Part shown: positions 34,473 through 44,090 of the stretch, in pieces
Layout: every line of letters begins with the position of its first letter
Numbering within the stretch: position 1 is the first letter of the stretch
Assembly: GCF_001428605.1 (NCBI RefSeq)
Contig: NZ_LMID01000012.1
Coordinates: 186,001 to 250,000, forward strand
DNA from: Sphingomonas sp. Root720
GTDB taxonomy: Bacteria > Pseudomonadota > Alphaproteobacteria > Sphingomonadales > Sphingomonadaceae
DNA length: 64,000 bases
Direction of reading: 5' to 3'
Translations under genes and position numbers: made by a program
The notes under the pieces: model-generated
Seen by the model: only the letters and a program-made list of their open reading frames with translations
What the model was told of the DNA's origin: nothing
Database searches by the model: none

Positions 34473-35060
34473 ATGAGCGAGCTGCGCCCCGACCTGGCGA
34501 TCATCGCCGCGCACGTGGCCCCCGCTTCGCGCGTGCTCGACGTCGGTTGCGGCGACGGCGAGTTGATGGACGTGCTGCGCGGCCGGGGCTGCGACGCGCG
34601 CGGGATCGAGATCGATCCGGCCAATGTCAGCCTCGCGGTCGGGCGCGGCCTGTCGGTGGTGCAGGGCGATGCCGACACCGACCTGGTCAACTATCCCGAC
34701 AACGCCTTCGACTATGCGATCCTCAGCCAGACGCTGCAGACCGCCCGCGCGCCCGACAAGGTGCTCGGCGAACTGATGCGGATCGGCCGCCGCGCCTTCG
34801 TCTCCTTCCCCAATTTCGCCTATTGGCGGGTGCGGCTGAGCCTGGCCTGGGGCGGCCGCATGCCGGTCACCCCGGCGCTGCCGGGCAGCTGGTACGAGAC
34901 GCAGAACATCCACCAGCTGACGATCGACGATTTCCGCGCCTTCGTGAAGGAACGCGGCATCACCGTCGAGCGCGCCTGGTTCCTGTCGGGCGACCGGCGG
35001 CGCGGCGAGGCGGCCGCGAACCTGCGCGCCGAACATGCGGTGTTCCTGCTGAAGCGCTGA
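34473..35060 (+). CDS. metW: Methionine biosynthesis protein MetW
   Basis: 195 residues. Class I methyltransferase-like fold with VLDVGCGDGELMDVLRGRG, GIEIDPANV, FDYAILSQTLQTA, then NFAYWRVRLSLAWGG and the MetW-typical SWYETQNIHQLTIDDFRAF. MetW works with MetX in methionine synthesis; its exact role is not fully defined, and it may modulate MetX. Co-transcribed with metX. Confidence 0.93.
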   Translation: MSELRPDLAIIAAHVAPASRVLDVGCGDGELMDVLRGRGCDARGIEIDPANVSLAVGRGLSVVQGDADTDLVNYPDNAFDYAILSQTLQTARAPDKVLGELMRIGRRAFVSFPNFAYWRVRLSLAWGGRMPVTPALPGSWYETQNIHQLTIDDFRAFVKERGITVERAWFLSGDRRRGEAAANLRAEHAVFLLKR

Positions 35061-35084
35061 CGGCCCACCGGTCGGGAGACGAGA

Positions 35085-35708
35085 ATGACGACGCCAGAAT
35101 CCAGCGACGGCGCGACGATCGAATTCTGGTTCGATTTCAGCTCGCCTTATGCCTATTTCGCCGCGCACCAGATCGAGCCGCTCGCCGCGCGCCACGGTCG
35201 CGCCGTGGCCTGGCGGCCGTTCCTGCTCGGCGCGATGCTCAAGCTGACCGGGATGGCGCCGCTGACCGAGCAGCCGGTGCGCGGCGATTATGGCCGCCAC
35301 GACTGGGCGCGCCTGTCGCGCCTGCACGACCTGCCCTTCCGCCTGCCCGATCGCTTCCCGATCCTGTCGGTGGCGCCGGCCCGCGCTTATTATGCGGTCG
35401 AGGCGACGGCACCGGCCATCGCGCCGCAATTCGCGCTCGACCTGTTCCGCGCGCTGTTCGGCCAGGGGATCGACATCACCGCTCCCGAGCGGATCGGCGA
35501 GATCGGCGCGGCGCTCGGTCTCGACGGCGCCTGGCTGGCCGCGGCGGCGCGCGATCCGCAATGGAAGGAGGCGCTGCGGCTGCGCACCGACGAGGCGATC
35601 GCCAAGGGGGTGTTCGGGGCGCCCTTCGTCCGGGTCGGCGAAGAAGGCTTCTGGGGGTCCGACCGGCTGGGGATGGTCGAGCGCTGGCTGGAAACCGGCG
35701 GCTGGTGA
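35085..35708 (+). CDS. 2-hydroxychromene-2-carboxylate isomerase-like (kappa GST/DsbA fold)
   Basis: 207 residues, 24 bp after metW. IEFWFDFSSPYAYFAAHQIEPL start, RPFLLGAML, then GVFGAPFVRVGEEGFWGSDRL near the end. The fold is the thioredoxin-like/helical insert of the DsbA-family isomerases; the S-P-Y near the N-terminus replaces a CXXC. Members isomerise chromene carboxylates in naphthalene breakdown, but many act on unknown glutathione conjugates. No naphthalene genes are nearby, so the exact substrate is open. Confidence 0.85.
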   Translation: MTTPESSDGATIEFWFDFSSPYAYFAAHQIEPLAARHGRAVAWRPFLLGAMLKLTGMAPLTEQPVRGDYGRHDWARLSRLHDLPFRLPDRFPILSVAPARAYYAVEATAPAIAPQFALDLFRALFGQGIDITAPERIGEIGAALGLDGAWLAAAARDPQWKEALRLRTDEAIAKGVFGAPFVRVGEEGFWGSDRLGMVERWLETGGW

Positions 35709-35794
35709 CGCGGCCCCGGCCGACCAGCACTGGACAAGGGACCGGCCGCTGATAGGGTCTCCCGTTATTGTATAGACAAAAGAGGCTCCAGCCC

Positions 35795-37489
35795 GTGAAA
35801 CCCGCTCATGCCATCGGCGCGCTCGCCGCCGTCGCCCTGCTCGCATCGCCGATCGCCCTGACGGCCCAGGCGCCAAGCGCGCCGACCTCGACCGCTCAGG
35901 CGCAGAACGATCCCGCCTTCGCGCCCGAGAGCTTCCGCGCCACCGTCGCCTTCCTCGCCGACGACCTGCTCGAAGGCCGCGACACCGGCAGCCGCGGGCA
36001 CGAGATCGCCGCGCGCTATGTCGCCAGCCGGTTCGAGGCGCTGGGGCTGAAGCCGGGCGGCGACGGCGGAAGCTGGTATCAGCGGATCACCTTCCAGCAG
36101 ACCGACCCGGGCACGACCCCGGGCAGCATCGCCATCACCGGCCCCGGCGGCGCGACCCAGCGCTGGACGCACGGCACCGACGTGCTGGTCGGCCTCAGCC
36201 CCAACGAGCCGGCGCTCGACATCTCGGCGCCGCTGGTGTTCGTCGGCTATGGCATCGAGAACAAGCGGCTGGGCATCGACGACTATGCCGGGCTCGACGT
36301 CAGGGGCAAGATCGTCGTCACCCTGCGCGGCTATCCGAAGGGGCTGCCGAGCGAGGAGGCGGCCCACGCCGCCGCCACCAAGGCGCAGGCGGCGCAGGCG
36401 CATGGCGCGATCGGCATGGTCGGCGTCGGCACGATCCTGTCGATGAAGACCCGGCCCTGGGCACAGAGCGTCCACTTCGCCGACGAGCCGAGCTTCGCCT
36501 GGGTCGGCGCCGACGGCAAGGCGTTCGACGAGGCGCCCGGCATCCGCATCACCGCCACCGTCAACGAGCCCGCCGCGCTGGCGCTGTTCGAAGGCGCGCC
36601 CCGGACGCTGGCCGCGATCCGCACGTTGGCCGACAAGCCGGGCGGGCGGCCGAAGGGCTTCGCGCTCACGACCCGCATCCGCATCCAGAGCGACAGCAGC
36701 ACCAAGCGGGTGACCAGCCCCAATGTCGTGGCGATCCTGCCGGGCAGCGATCCCGCGCTGAAGGCCGAATATGTCGTACTGTCGGCGCATCTCGACCATA
36801 TCGGCATCACCCCCGCCAGGCCCGGCGACACGCCCGATACCGACCGCATCAACAATGGCGCGCTCGACAACGCCGCCGGCATCGCGACGATGCTGGAGGT
36901 GGCGCGCGCCGCCGCGTCGGCCCCGGTCGCCCCGCGCCGCTCGCTGATCTTCCTCGCCTCGACCGCCGAGGAGAAGGGTCTGCTCGGCGCCGACTATTAT
37001 GCGCGCCACCCGAGCGTGCCGATCTCGGCGATCGTCGGCAATGTCGACCTCGACATGCCGCTGCTGCTCTACCGCTTCACCGACGTCACCGCTTTCGGCG
37101 CCGACCATTCGACCCTGGGGCCGATCGTCGCCGGGGCGGTCGCGCCGATGGGAATCGGCCTGTCGCCCGATCCGATGCCGGCCGAGACGATCTTCGTCCG
37201 GTCGGACCATTATATGTTCGTCAAGCAGGGCGTCCCCGCGGTGTTCCTCGCCACCGGCTTCGCCAATGGCGGCGAGAAGCAATGGGGCGCCTTCCTGGGC
37301 GGTGCCTATCACCATCCCGGCGACGACATGAACCAGGAGATCGACTGGGATTCGGGCGCGCGCTTCGCCGAGGCGAACTACCGGATCATGCGCGCGATGG
37401 CCGACGCCGACACCCCACCGCGCTGGTATGCGAAGGACTTCTTCGGCGACAGCTTCGCACCCAAGGCGGCGAAAGCCCCGCGGCCCTAA
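35795..37489 (+). CDS. Exported M28-family aminopeptidase
   Basis: 564 residues from GTG 35795 with agagg upstream (9 nt); an upstream TTG extension lacks a ribosome site. Signal peptide (PAHAIGALAAVALLASPIAL), a PA-like insert domain, then the M28 metallopeptidase domain with LSAHLDHIG (zinc His and Asp), NGALDNAAG, STAEEKGLLG (catalytic and metal Glu) and the later metal ligands D in VGNVDLDMP and H in YHHPGDD. Such enzymes trim peptides in the periplasm. Its stop overlaps the convergent DUF1467 gene by 4 nt. Confidence 0.9.
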   Translation: MKPAHAIGALAAVALLASPIALTAQAPSAPTSTAQAQNDPAFAPESFRATVAFLADDLLEGRDTGSRGHEIAARYVASRFEALGLKPGGDGGSWYQRITFQQTDPGTTPGSIAITGPGGATQRWTHGTDVLVGLSPNEPALDISAPLVFVGYGIENKRLGIDDYAGLDVRGKIVVTLRGYPKGLPSEEAAHAAATKAQAAQAHGAIGMVGVGTILSMKTRPWAQSVHFADEPSFAWVGADGKAFDEAPGIRITATVNEPAALALFEGAPRTLAAIRTLADKPGGRPKGFALTTRIRIQSDSSTKRVTSPNVVAILPGSDPALKAEYVVLSAHLDHIGITPARPGDTPDTDRINNGALDNAAGIATMLEVARAAASAPVAPRRSLIFLASTAEEKGLLGADYYARHPSVPISAIVGNVDLDMPLLLYRFTDVTAFGADHSTLGPIVAGAVAPMGIGLSPDPMPAETIFVRSDHYMFVKQGVPAVFLATGFANGGEKQWGAFLGGAYHHPGDDMNQEIDWDSGARFAEANYRIMRAMADADTPPRWYAKDFFGDSFAPKAAKAPRP

Positions 37490-37749
37490 CGAAACCTGCT
37501 CAGGTCGAAGAAATCGGCGGTGATCCAGCCGTTCACATAGTTGACGTAGAACAGCGCGAAGACGACGGCGGAGACGATCGTCGTCCACAGCACCGTGCGC
37601 CACATCGAGAAGCGCGGGGGGGCGCTTTCGGCCTGGCCGGGAACGAACGCCTCGGGCTCGGCGCCGGTGCGCAGCCGGAAGGGCAGCACCAGGAACAGGC
37701 AGCCCCACCAGAACAGCATGTAGATCGCGGTGATCGAGGTGAACTTCAT
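37486..37749 (-). CDS. DUF1467 small membrane protein
   Basis: 87 residues with two transmembrane helices (about 5-24 IYMLFWWGCLFLVLPF; 50-70 RTVLWTTIVSAVVFALFYV). This is the DUF1467 pattern, conserved in alphaproteobacteria, function unknown. It lies 9 bp downstream of rnj on the same strand and is the last gene of the nuo-birA-coaX-rnj run. Confidence 0.85.
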   Translation of the reverse strand: MKFTSITAIYMLFWWGCLFLVLPFRLRTGAEPEAFVPGQAESAPPRFSMWRTVLWTTIVSAVVFALFYVNYVNGWITADFFDLSRFR

Positions 37750-37758
37750 CGCCGCCTC

Positions 37759-39399
37759 CTACACCCGGATGATCGACACTTCGACCACCGGCTTCTTGCC
37801 GGTCCAGCTGGTCGCCCGGCGGCGCACCGCGAGGCGGACCGCTTCCTTGAGCTTGGCTTCGTCGCGCCCGCCCTTGGCCACCGCGTCGGCCGCGGCGTCC
37901 GAGGCGTCGGCGACGAAATCCCCGCGATCCTCCTCGACCGGCAGGCCCTGCAGGTGGAGGACGGGCTCGCCCTTCAGCCGCCCGCTCTTGTCGAGCGCGA
38001 TCGTGACCCCGATGAAGCCGTAGAGGCCGACGCGGCGGCGCTCGTTCATCGTCGATCCGTCGGCGGGCAGGATCACGTCGCCGTCGAGAACGAGACGGCC
38101 GACCCGCTCCTGGCCGATCGCCCTGGGCCCGTCGGGAGCGAGGCGGACGACCGTGCCGTTCGACTGGACGATGCCGTGCGGCACGCCCAGTCCCTTGGCG
38201 AAGCGGGCCTGCTCGGCCATGTGGCGCAGTTCGCCATGGACCGGCAGGATGATCTCCGGCCGGATCCATTCGTACATCGCCTTGAGCTCGGGCCGTCCCG
38301 GATGGCCCGAGACATGGACCTCGGCCTGCCGGTCGGTGACCATGTCGATCCGCTTGGCGGCGAGCGCGTTCTGGATGCGGCCGATCGCGATCTCGTTGCC
38401 GGGGATCTGCTTCGACGAGAACACCACCGTGTCCCCCGCCGACAGCTTGATGGGGTGGCTGTCGAAGGCGATCCGCGACAGCGCGGCGCGCGCCTCGCCC
38501 TGGCCGCCGGTGGCGATGATCATCACCTCCTTCGGCGGCAGGCGCATCGCCTCGTCGACGTCGATCAGCGGCGGGAAATGCTTGAGATAGCCGCTCGCCT
38601 TGGCGACGCGGATGATGCGGTCGAGCGAGCGGCCGGCGACGCAGAGCTTGCGGCCGGTGTCCTGCGCGACCTCGCCCAGCGTCTGGAGCCGCGCCGCGTT
38701 CGACGCGAAGGTCGTCACCAGCACCCGCGCCTTGCACGCGCCGATCACCTCGTCGAGGCCCTTGCGGACGTCGGCCTCGGACCCCGACGCCTCCTCGTTG
38801 AAGACGTTGGTCGAATCGCAGACCAGCGCGAGGATGCCCTTGTCGCCGATCGCGGTCAGTTCCTCGGCGGTCGACGGCACGCCGAGCAGCGGCGCGGCGT
38901 CGATCTTCCAGTCGCCGGTGTGGAAGACGCGGCCATAGGGCGTCTCGATCAGCAGCGCGTTGCCCTCTGGGATCGAATGGGCGAGCGGGACATAGGTGAA
39001 GCCGAACGGGCCCAGCTGGAAGCTGCCCTCATTCTCGATCACGCGGAGCTCGACCTTGCCGGTCAGCCCTTCCTCGTCGAGCTTTCCCTTGATCAGCTCG
39101 GCGGTGAACCTGGTCGCGTAGAGCGGCACGCCGAGATCGGCGGCGAGATAGGGGATCGCGCCGATATGGTCCTCATGGCCATGGGTCAGCACCACGCCGA
39201 GCAGGTCGTTGGCGCGTTCCTCGATGAAGGCGAGGTCGGGCAGGATCAGCTCGACCCCCGGATAGCCGGGGTCGGCGAAGGTCAGGCCGAGGTCGACCAT
39301 CACCCATTTGCCCTGGGTGCCATAGAGATTGACGTTCATGCCGATCTCCCCGGAGCCGCCAAGCGCCAGGAAGAGCAGTTCGTTACCGGGTTTCGTCAC
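37759..39399 (-). CDS. rnj: Ribonuclease J
   Basis: 546 residues from GTG 39399, 22 bp after coaX; a longer ATG start (39447) would overlap coaX by 26 nt and is not excluded. Metallo-beta-lactamase/beta-CASP ribonuclease: LALGGSGEIGMNVNLYG, the metal motif LTHGHEDHIGA, HTGDWKID, VLVTTFASN of the beta-CASP part and HVSGHPGRPELK. RNase J is a 5'-3' exo- and endoribonuclease in RNA maturation and decay. Part of a conserved alphaproteobacterial nuo-birA-coaX-rnj neighbourhood. Confidence 0.94.
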   Translation of the reverse strand: MTKPGNELLFLALGGSGEIGMNVNLYGTQGKWVMVDLGLTFADPGYPGVELILPDLAFIEERANDLLGVVLTHGHEDHIGAIPYLAADLGVPLYATRFTAELIKGKLDEEGLTGKVELRVIENEGSFQLGPFGFTYVPLAHSIPEGNALLIETPYGRVFHTGDWKIDAAPLLGVPSTAEELTAIGDKGILALVCDSTNVFNEEASGSEADVRKGLDEVIGACKARVLVTTFASNAARLQTLGEVAQDTGRKLCVAGRSLDRIIRVAKASGYLKHFPPLIDVDEAMRLPPKEVMIIATGGQGEARAALSRIAFDSHPIKLSAGDTVVFSSKQIPGNEIAIGRIQNALAAKRIDMVTDRQAEVHVSGHPGRPELKAMYEWIRPEIILPVHGELRHMAEQARFAKGLGVPHGIVQSNGTVVRLAPDGPRAIGQERVGRLVLDGDVILPADGSTMNERRRVGLYGFIGVTIALDKSGRLKGEPVLHLQGLPVEEDRGDFVADASDAAADAVAKGGRDEAKLKEAVRLAVRRRATSWTGKKPVVEVSIIRV

Positions 39400-39421
39400 T
39401 GTAGGTTTTTGTCCAATCTGT

Positions 39422-40228
39422 TCACGTCTTGGCCTTGAGGCGATCATATATGATGCCGAGCCCCTGGATCGTCAGATCCGGTTCGATGCTGTCGAACAGC
39501 TTCACATGCCGTTCGAACAATGTGGCGAGGCCGCCGGTGGCGACCACCCTGGCGGGGCGGCCCACTTCCGCCTTCATGCGCGCGACCAGCCCCTCGATCA
39601 TCGCGACATAGCCGAAATAGATGCCGATGAGCATCTGGTCCTGCGTCGTCCGGCCGATCACGCTCGCCGTCTCGGGCGCCTCGATCGCGATGCGCGGCAG
39701 CTTCGCCGCGGCGGCGACCAGCGCGTCGAGCGACAGGTTGATGCCCGGGGCGATGATCCCGCCCTTATAGGCGCCGCTATAGTCGACCACGTCGAAGGTG
39801 GTCGCGGTGCCGAAGTCGATCACGATCAGGTCGCCCGGATGGCGGGCGTGCGCCGCGATCACGTTCACCGCGCGGTCGGCGCCGACATTCTGCGGCTCGT
39901 CGACGTCGAGGGTGATCCCCCATTCGACCGGCGGCCGGCCGGCGACCAGGGCCTCGACCCCGAAATATTTCGATGCGAGCACCTCGAGATTGTGGAGCGC
40001 GCGCGGCACCACCGTCGCGATGATCACCGCCTCGATCGCCGACCGGTCATGGCCTTCGAGCTGGAGCAGCTGGTGAAGCCACACCGCATATTCGTCGGCG
40101 GTCCGGCGCGCGTCGGTGGCGATCCGCCAGCGCGCGACGATCGCCCCGCCCGCCTGCCCCGGACTCGATCCGGGGTCGACCAGCGCGAACACGATATTGG
40201 TATTACCAGCGTCGATCGCAAGCAGCAT
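39422..40228 (-). CDS. coaX: Type III pantothenate kinase
   Basis: 268 residues. [18 protein letters not shown] nucleotide-binding start, P-N-x-G-x-D/R region as [26 protein letters not shown] and [15 protein letters not shown]. CoaX phosphorylates pantothenate, the first CoA step, and is not inhibited by CoA. 30 bp after birA in the same unit. Confidence 0.93.
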   Translation of the reverse strand: MLLAIDAGNTNIVFALVDPGSSPGQAGGAIVARWRIATDARRTADEYAVWLHQLLQLEGHDRSAIEAVIIATVVPRALHNLEVLASKYFGVEALVAGRPPVEWGITLDVDEPQNVGADRAVNVIAAHARHPGDLIVIDFGTATTFDVVDYSGAYKGGIIAPGINLSLDALVAAAAKLPRIAIEAPETASVIGRTTQDQMLIGIYFGYVAMIEGLVARMKAEVGRPARVVATGGLATLFERHVKLFDSIEPDLTIQGLGIIYDRLKAKT

Positions 40229-40258
40229 GCTTCGTCCGAGTCCTTCTGTCCGGGCGGG

Positions 40259-40969
40259 CTATAGCAGGAAAACGTCGCCGGCGTGCACGAGATGGATGCG
40301 CCCGTCGGCGCCCCGCAGGCGCAGCACCCCGTCGGCGGCGAGGCCGTCATAGAGCCCTTCGAGCGTCCCCTCGGGCGCGCGCACGCTGAGCGCGGTGCCG
40401 GGCGGATGCGCGCGCGCCTGCCAGCGGGCGAGCACCACGCCAAGGCCCTCGCCCCGCCAGCGCGCCAGCCAGGCGGCGAACACCGTCGCCAGTTCGGCGG
40501 CGAAATCGGCCGGATCGGGCGGCGACAGGCCGAGCGCGGCGAGACTCGTCGCCGGACGGTCGATCGCCTCCGGGTGATGGGCAAGGTTGACGCCGATGCC
40601 GACCACCACCGCATCCTCGGCACCCTCGAGCAATATGCCCGAGATCTTGGCGCCGTCGACGAGCAGGTCGTTGGGCCATTTGATCGCGAGCCGGTCGGGA
40701 CCCAGCCACGCCTGCAGCAGTTCGTCGAGCGCGACCGCCGCGACCATCGCCAGGCTCGGCGCCGGGGGATCGCCGCCCAGGCGGCGGACCAGCGTGCTGG
40801 CATAGAGGTTTCCGGGCGGCGACACCCAGGGCCGCCCCTGTCGCCCGCGCCCGCCCTCCTGCCGGTCGGCGCGCAGCCACGCTCCCTCGGCGGCGCCCTG
40901 GCGGGCGAGCGCCATCATGTCGTCGTTGGTCGATCCGGTGACGGCGACGTGGCGGATGGGTCGCGCCAT
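40259..40969 (-). CDS. birA: Biotin protein ligase
   Basis: 236 residues from ATG 40969 (ggaacggg upstream); a longer reading frame exists. GRGRQGRPWVSPPGNLYAS is the biotinyl-AMP binding loop, followed by IKWPNDLLVDGAKISGILLE and GIGVNL. Lacks the N-terminal HTH of repressor-type BirA, so it attaches biotin to carboxylases without regulating transcription. Separated from nuoN by 151 bp, otherwise in the nuo block. Confidence 0.92.
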   Translation of the reverse strand: MARPIRHVAVTGSTNDDMMALARQGAAEGAWLRADRQEGGRGRQGRPWVSPPGNLYASTLVRRLGGDPPAPSLAMVAAVALDELLQAWLGPDRLAIKWPNDLLVDGAKISGILLEGAEDAVVVGIGVNLAHHPEAIDRPATSLAALGLSPPDPADFAAELATVFAAWLARWRGEGLGVVLARWQARAHPPGTALSVRAPEGTLEGLYDGLAADGVLRLRGADGRIHLVHAGDVFLL

Positions 40970-41120
40970 CGTCACGCCCGTTCCGTCCGTGTCGAGCCCC
41001 TCGACGGCCTGCACGGCAGGCGCCCGGGACGAACGTCGGCCATCGGCCGCGGTCGAGAGAGGTTCCGCGAGCCCAGGTCCCTCACCTTCGCCCGGGACGA
41101 ACGGCCTTTGCTCAAGCCGC

Positions 41121-42563
41121 TCAGAACAGCGCGCGCGCCGCCGCCATGCTCGTCGCGTCGAGCAGCGGGATGGCGAGATAGCCGAGCGGCGAGACGGCGA
41201 GCGCCGCGAGGGTGATCAGCCCGCCTTCGAGCCTCGACGCGGCCGGCGCGAATTCGGGCGCGGGGTCGTCGAAGTAGATCGTCTTGACGATCTTCAGATA
41301 ATAGAAGGCGCCGATCACCGAGGTCGCGATGCCGATCATCGCCAGCGGCCAGAAGCCGGCGCGGACGAGCGCGTCGAACACCAGGAATTTGGGCCAGAAG
41401 CCGAACAGCGGCGGGATGCCGGCGAGGCTGAACATGAAGATCGCGAAGGCCGCGGCGAGGCCGGGACGGCTGCGCGACAGGCCCGACAGGCTGGTGATCG
41501 TCTCGACCGGCTGGCCGTCGGCGCCGCGCATCTGCAGCACGCAGATGAAGCTGCCCAGGGTCATCGCGACATAGACCGCCATATAGGTCATCGTGCCCGC
41601 GACGCCTTCGGCGGTGCCGGCGGCGAGGCCGAACAGCGCGAAGCCGACATTGTTGATCGACGAATAGGCGAGCAGCCGCTTGATGCTGCTCTGGCCGATC
41701 GCGGCGACGCCGCCGAGGATCGTCGAGGCGAGCGCGGCGAAGATCACGATCTGGCGCCAGCTGTCGGTGCCCGAGCCCATCGCCTCGACCGCGACGCGCA
41801 GCAGCAGCGCCATGCCCGCGACCTTCGGCGCCGAGGCGAAGAAGGCGGTGACCGGGGTCGGCGCGCCTTCGTAGACGTCGGGGGTCCACATGTGGAACGG
41901 CACCGCCGAGATCTTGAAGGCGAGGCCCGCGAAGATGAATACCATGCCGAACAGCTGACCGGTGGTGATCCCCTTCGCCAGCGCGTCGGAGATGCCGGCG
42001 AACAGCGTCGTGCCGGTAAAGCCGTAGATCAGCGAGATGCCGTAGAGCAGGATCCCCGAGGCGAGCGCGCCGAGGACGAAATATTTGAGACCCGCCTCGG
42101 CCGAACGGGTGTCGCGGCGCAGGAAGCTGGCCAGCACATAGGCCGACAGCGACTGCAGCTCGAGCCCGACATAGAGGGTCAGCAGGTCGCCCGCCGACAC
42201 CATCATCCCCATGCCGACCGCGGAGAAGAGGATCAGGATCGGATATTCGGCGCGGTAGCCGCCGCCCGACCGGTCGAAGAAGCCCGGCGCCACGATCACG
42301 CAGACCGCCGCCGAGATGTAGACCAGCAGCTTGGCGAAGGCGGCGAAGCTGTCGGCGATGTAGAGTCCGTCGAAGCCCGGGCCGCCGTTGCCGGCGGGGC
42401 CGGTCAGCGCGAAGCCGGCGGCGGCGAACAGCGCCACCGCGCCCCAGCCGATCGCGCGGGCGAAGCCGTCGCCGCCGAAGGCCGCGACCATCAGCAGCAG
42501 CATCGCGCCGATCGACAGGATCAGCTCGGGAACGGTGAGAGCGAGGGAGGCGGTCATCGACAT
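41121..42563 (-). CDS. nuoN: NADH-quinone oxidoreductase subunit N
   Basis: 480 residues from ATG 42563, overlapping the nuoM stop by 1 nt (TGATG). Antiporter-like subunit with about 14 transmembrane helices, including GLELQSLSAYVLASF with the conserved Glu and KRLLAYSSINNVGFAL with the proton-path Lys. It is one of three proton-pumping subunits of complex I. Last nuo gene. Confidence 0.95.
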   Translation of the reverse strand: MSMTASLALTVPELILSIGAMLLLMVAAFGGDGFARAIGWGAVALFAAAGFALTGPAGNGGPGFDGLYIADSFAAFAKLLVYISAAVCVIVAPGFFDRSGGGYRAEYPILILFSAVGMGMMVSAGDLLTLYVGLELQSLSAYVLASFLRRDTRSAEAGLKYFVLGALASGILLYGISLIYGFTGTTLFAGISDALAKGITTGQLFGMVFIFAGLAFKISAVPFHMWTPDVYEGAPTPVTAFFASAPKVAGMALLLRVAVEAMGSGTDSWRQIVIFAALASTILGGVAAIGQSSIKRLLAYSSINNVGFALFGLAAGTAEGVAGTMTYMAVYVAMTLGSFICVLQMRGADGQPVETITSLSGLSRSRPGLAAAFAIFMFSLAGIPPLFGFWPKFLVFDALVRAGFWPLAMIGIATSVIGAFYYLKIVKTIYFDDPAPEFAPAASRLEGGLITLAALAVSPLGYLAIPLLDATSMAAARALF

Positions 42564-44086
42564 CAGTGGTGCGCCTCCGGGTGCGCGGCAGCAGGTTTCG
42601 AGTGACCGATCGCCACCTTGGCGTCGCTGTCCGGCGCGGCCGGCGCCAGGCGGGCGAGCACCGCGCCGACGTCGTTGCGCATCGGTGCCAGGAAGCTTTC
42701 GGGATAGACGCCCATCCACAGCGTGGCGAGCGCGAGCGGCACCAGCAGGGCGAGCTCGCGCGGCGTCAGGTCGGGCATCGCCGCCGCTTCGGGCGTGCGC
42801 GCCGAACCATAAGCGATGCGGGCGTAGAGGTAGAGCATATAGGCCGCGCCGAGAATCACGCCCGTCGTCGCGACGAAGGCGACCCAGGACGAGATCTCAT
42901 AGGCGCCGACCAGCGACAGGAATTCGCCGACGAAGTTGCCCGTGCCCGGCAGGCCGACCGAGGCCATGGTGAACAGCAGGAACAGCATCGCATATTTGGG
43001 CATGTTGTTCGACAGGCCGCCATAGCGGGCGATCTCGCGGGTGTGCATGCGGTCGTAGATCACGCCGACGCACAGGAAGAGCGCGCCCGAGACGAGGCCA
43101 TGACCGAGCATGACCATCAGCGCGCCTTCGATGCCCTGCCGGTTGAAGGCGAACAGGCCGATCGTCACGAAGGCCATGTGCGCGACCGACGAATAGGCGA
43201 TCAGCTTCTTCATGTCCTCCTGCACCAGCGCGATCAGGCTGGTCACGACGACGGCGATCATCGACAGGCCCATCACCAGCCACATCAGCTCGGCGCTGGC
43301 GACCGGGAACATCGGCAGCGAGAAGCGGATGAAGCCGTAGCCGCCCATCTTCAGCAGCACGCCGGCCAGGATGACCGAACCCGCGGTCGGCGCCTGGACG
43401 TGCGCGTCGGGCAGCCAGGTGTGGACCGGCCACATCGGCATCTTCACCGCGAAGGAGGCGAAGAAGGCCAGGAACAGCCAGGTCTGCGCCTGCGGCGGGA
43501 AGTCGTAGGCCATCAGCGCGGGGATGAAGGTGGTGCCGGCCTCGTTCACCATCCACAGCATCGCGATCAGCATCAGCACCGATCCGAGCAGCGTGTAGAG
43601 GAAGAATTTGTAGCTGGCGTAGATGCGGTCGGCGCCGCCCCAGATGCCGATGATCAGGTACATCGGGATCAGGCCGGCTTCGAAGAAGATGTAGAACAGG
43701 AACAGGTCCTGCGCCGCGAACACGCCGATCATCAGCGTTTCCATCAGCAGGAAGGCGGCCATATATTCGGGCACGCGCTTCTCGATCGCCTCCCAGGAGG
43801 CGGCGATGCAGATCGGCATCAGGAACACCGACAGGACGATCAGCAGCAGCGCGATGCCGTCGATGCCGAGCGCCCAGGCGAAGCGCCCGAACAGCGCGAC
43901 ATTCTCGGTGAACTGCCACTGGGCGCCGCCGATCTCGTAGCAATGCCACAGCAGGATGCCGAGGCCGAGGTTCACCAGGGTCGCGACCAGCGCGATCCAG
44001 CGTGCCCCCTTCGCCCCCGCGAACAGGCAGGCCAGCGCCGCCACCAGCGGCAGCGCGATCATCACGGAAAGGATAGGAAAGCCCAT
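42563..44086 (-). CDS. nuoM: NADH-quinone oxidoreductase subunit M
   Basis: 507 residues from ATG 44086, 4 nt after nuoL. Polytopic antiporter-like protein; [20 protein letters not shown] carries the conserved Glu, [16 protein letters not shown] and [15 protein letters not shown] the proton-path Lys and His. Ends in a polar H-rich tail (AAAHPEAHH). Pumps protons as part of complex I. Confidence 0.96.
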   Translation of the reverse strand: MGFPILSVMIALPLVAALACLFAGAKGARWIALVATLVNLGLGILLWHCYEIGGAQWQFTENVALFGRFAWALGIDGIALLLIVLSVFLMPICIAASWEAIEKRVPEYMAAFLLMETLMIGVFAAQDLFLFYIFFEAGLIPMYLIIGIWGGADRIYASYKFFLYTLLGSVLMLIAMLWMVNEAGTTFIPALMAYDFPPQAQTWLFLAFFASFAVKMPMWPVHTWLPDAHVQAPTAGSVILAGVLLKMGGYGFIRFSLPMFPVASAELMWLVMGLSMIAVVVTSLIALVQEDMKKLIAYSSVAHMAFVTIGLFAFNRQGIEGALMVMLGHGLVSGALFLCVGVIYDRMHTREIARYGGLSNNMPKYAMLFLLFTMASVGLPGTGNFVGEFLSLVGAYEISSWVAFVATTGVILGAAYMLYLYARIAYGSARTPEAAAMPDLTPRELALLVPLALATLWMGVYPESFLAPMRNDVGAVLARLAPAAPDSDAKVAIGHSKPAAAHPEAHH

Positions 44087-44090
44087 CGCG

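Noticed and set aside
35765-37489. TTG start for the M28 peptidase at 35768
   Set aside because: No ribosome site before it, while GTG 35795 follows agagg and gives a proper signal peptide.
35765-38737. A 990-codon frame on the minus strand
   Set aside because: Overlaps the M28 peptidase antisense and rnj in another frame; composition is Arg/Ala/Gly-rich.
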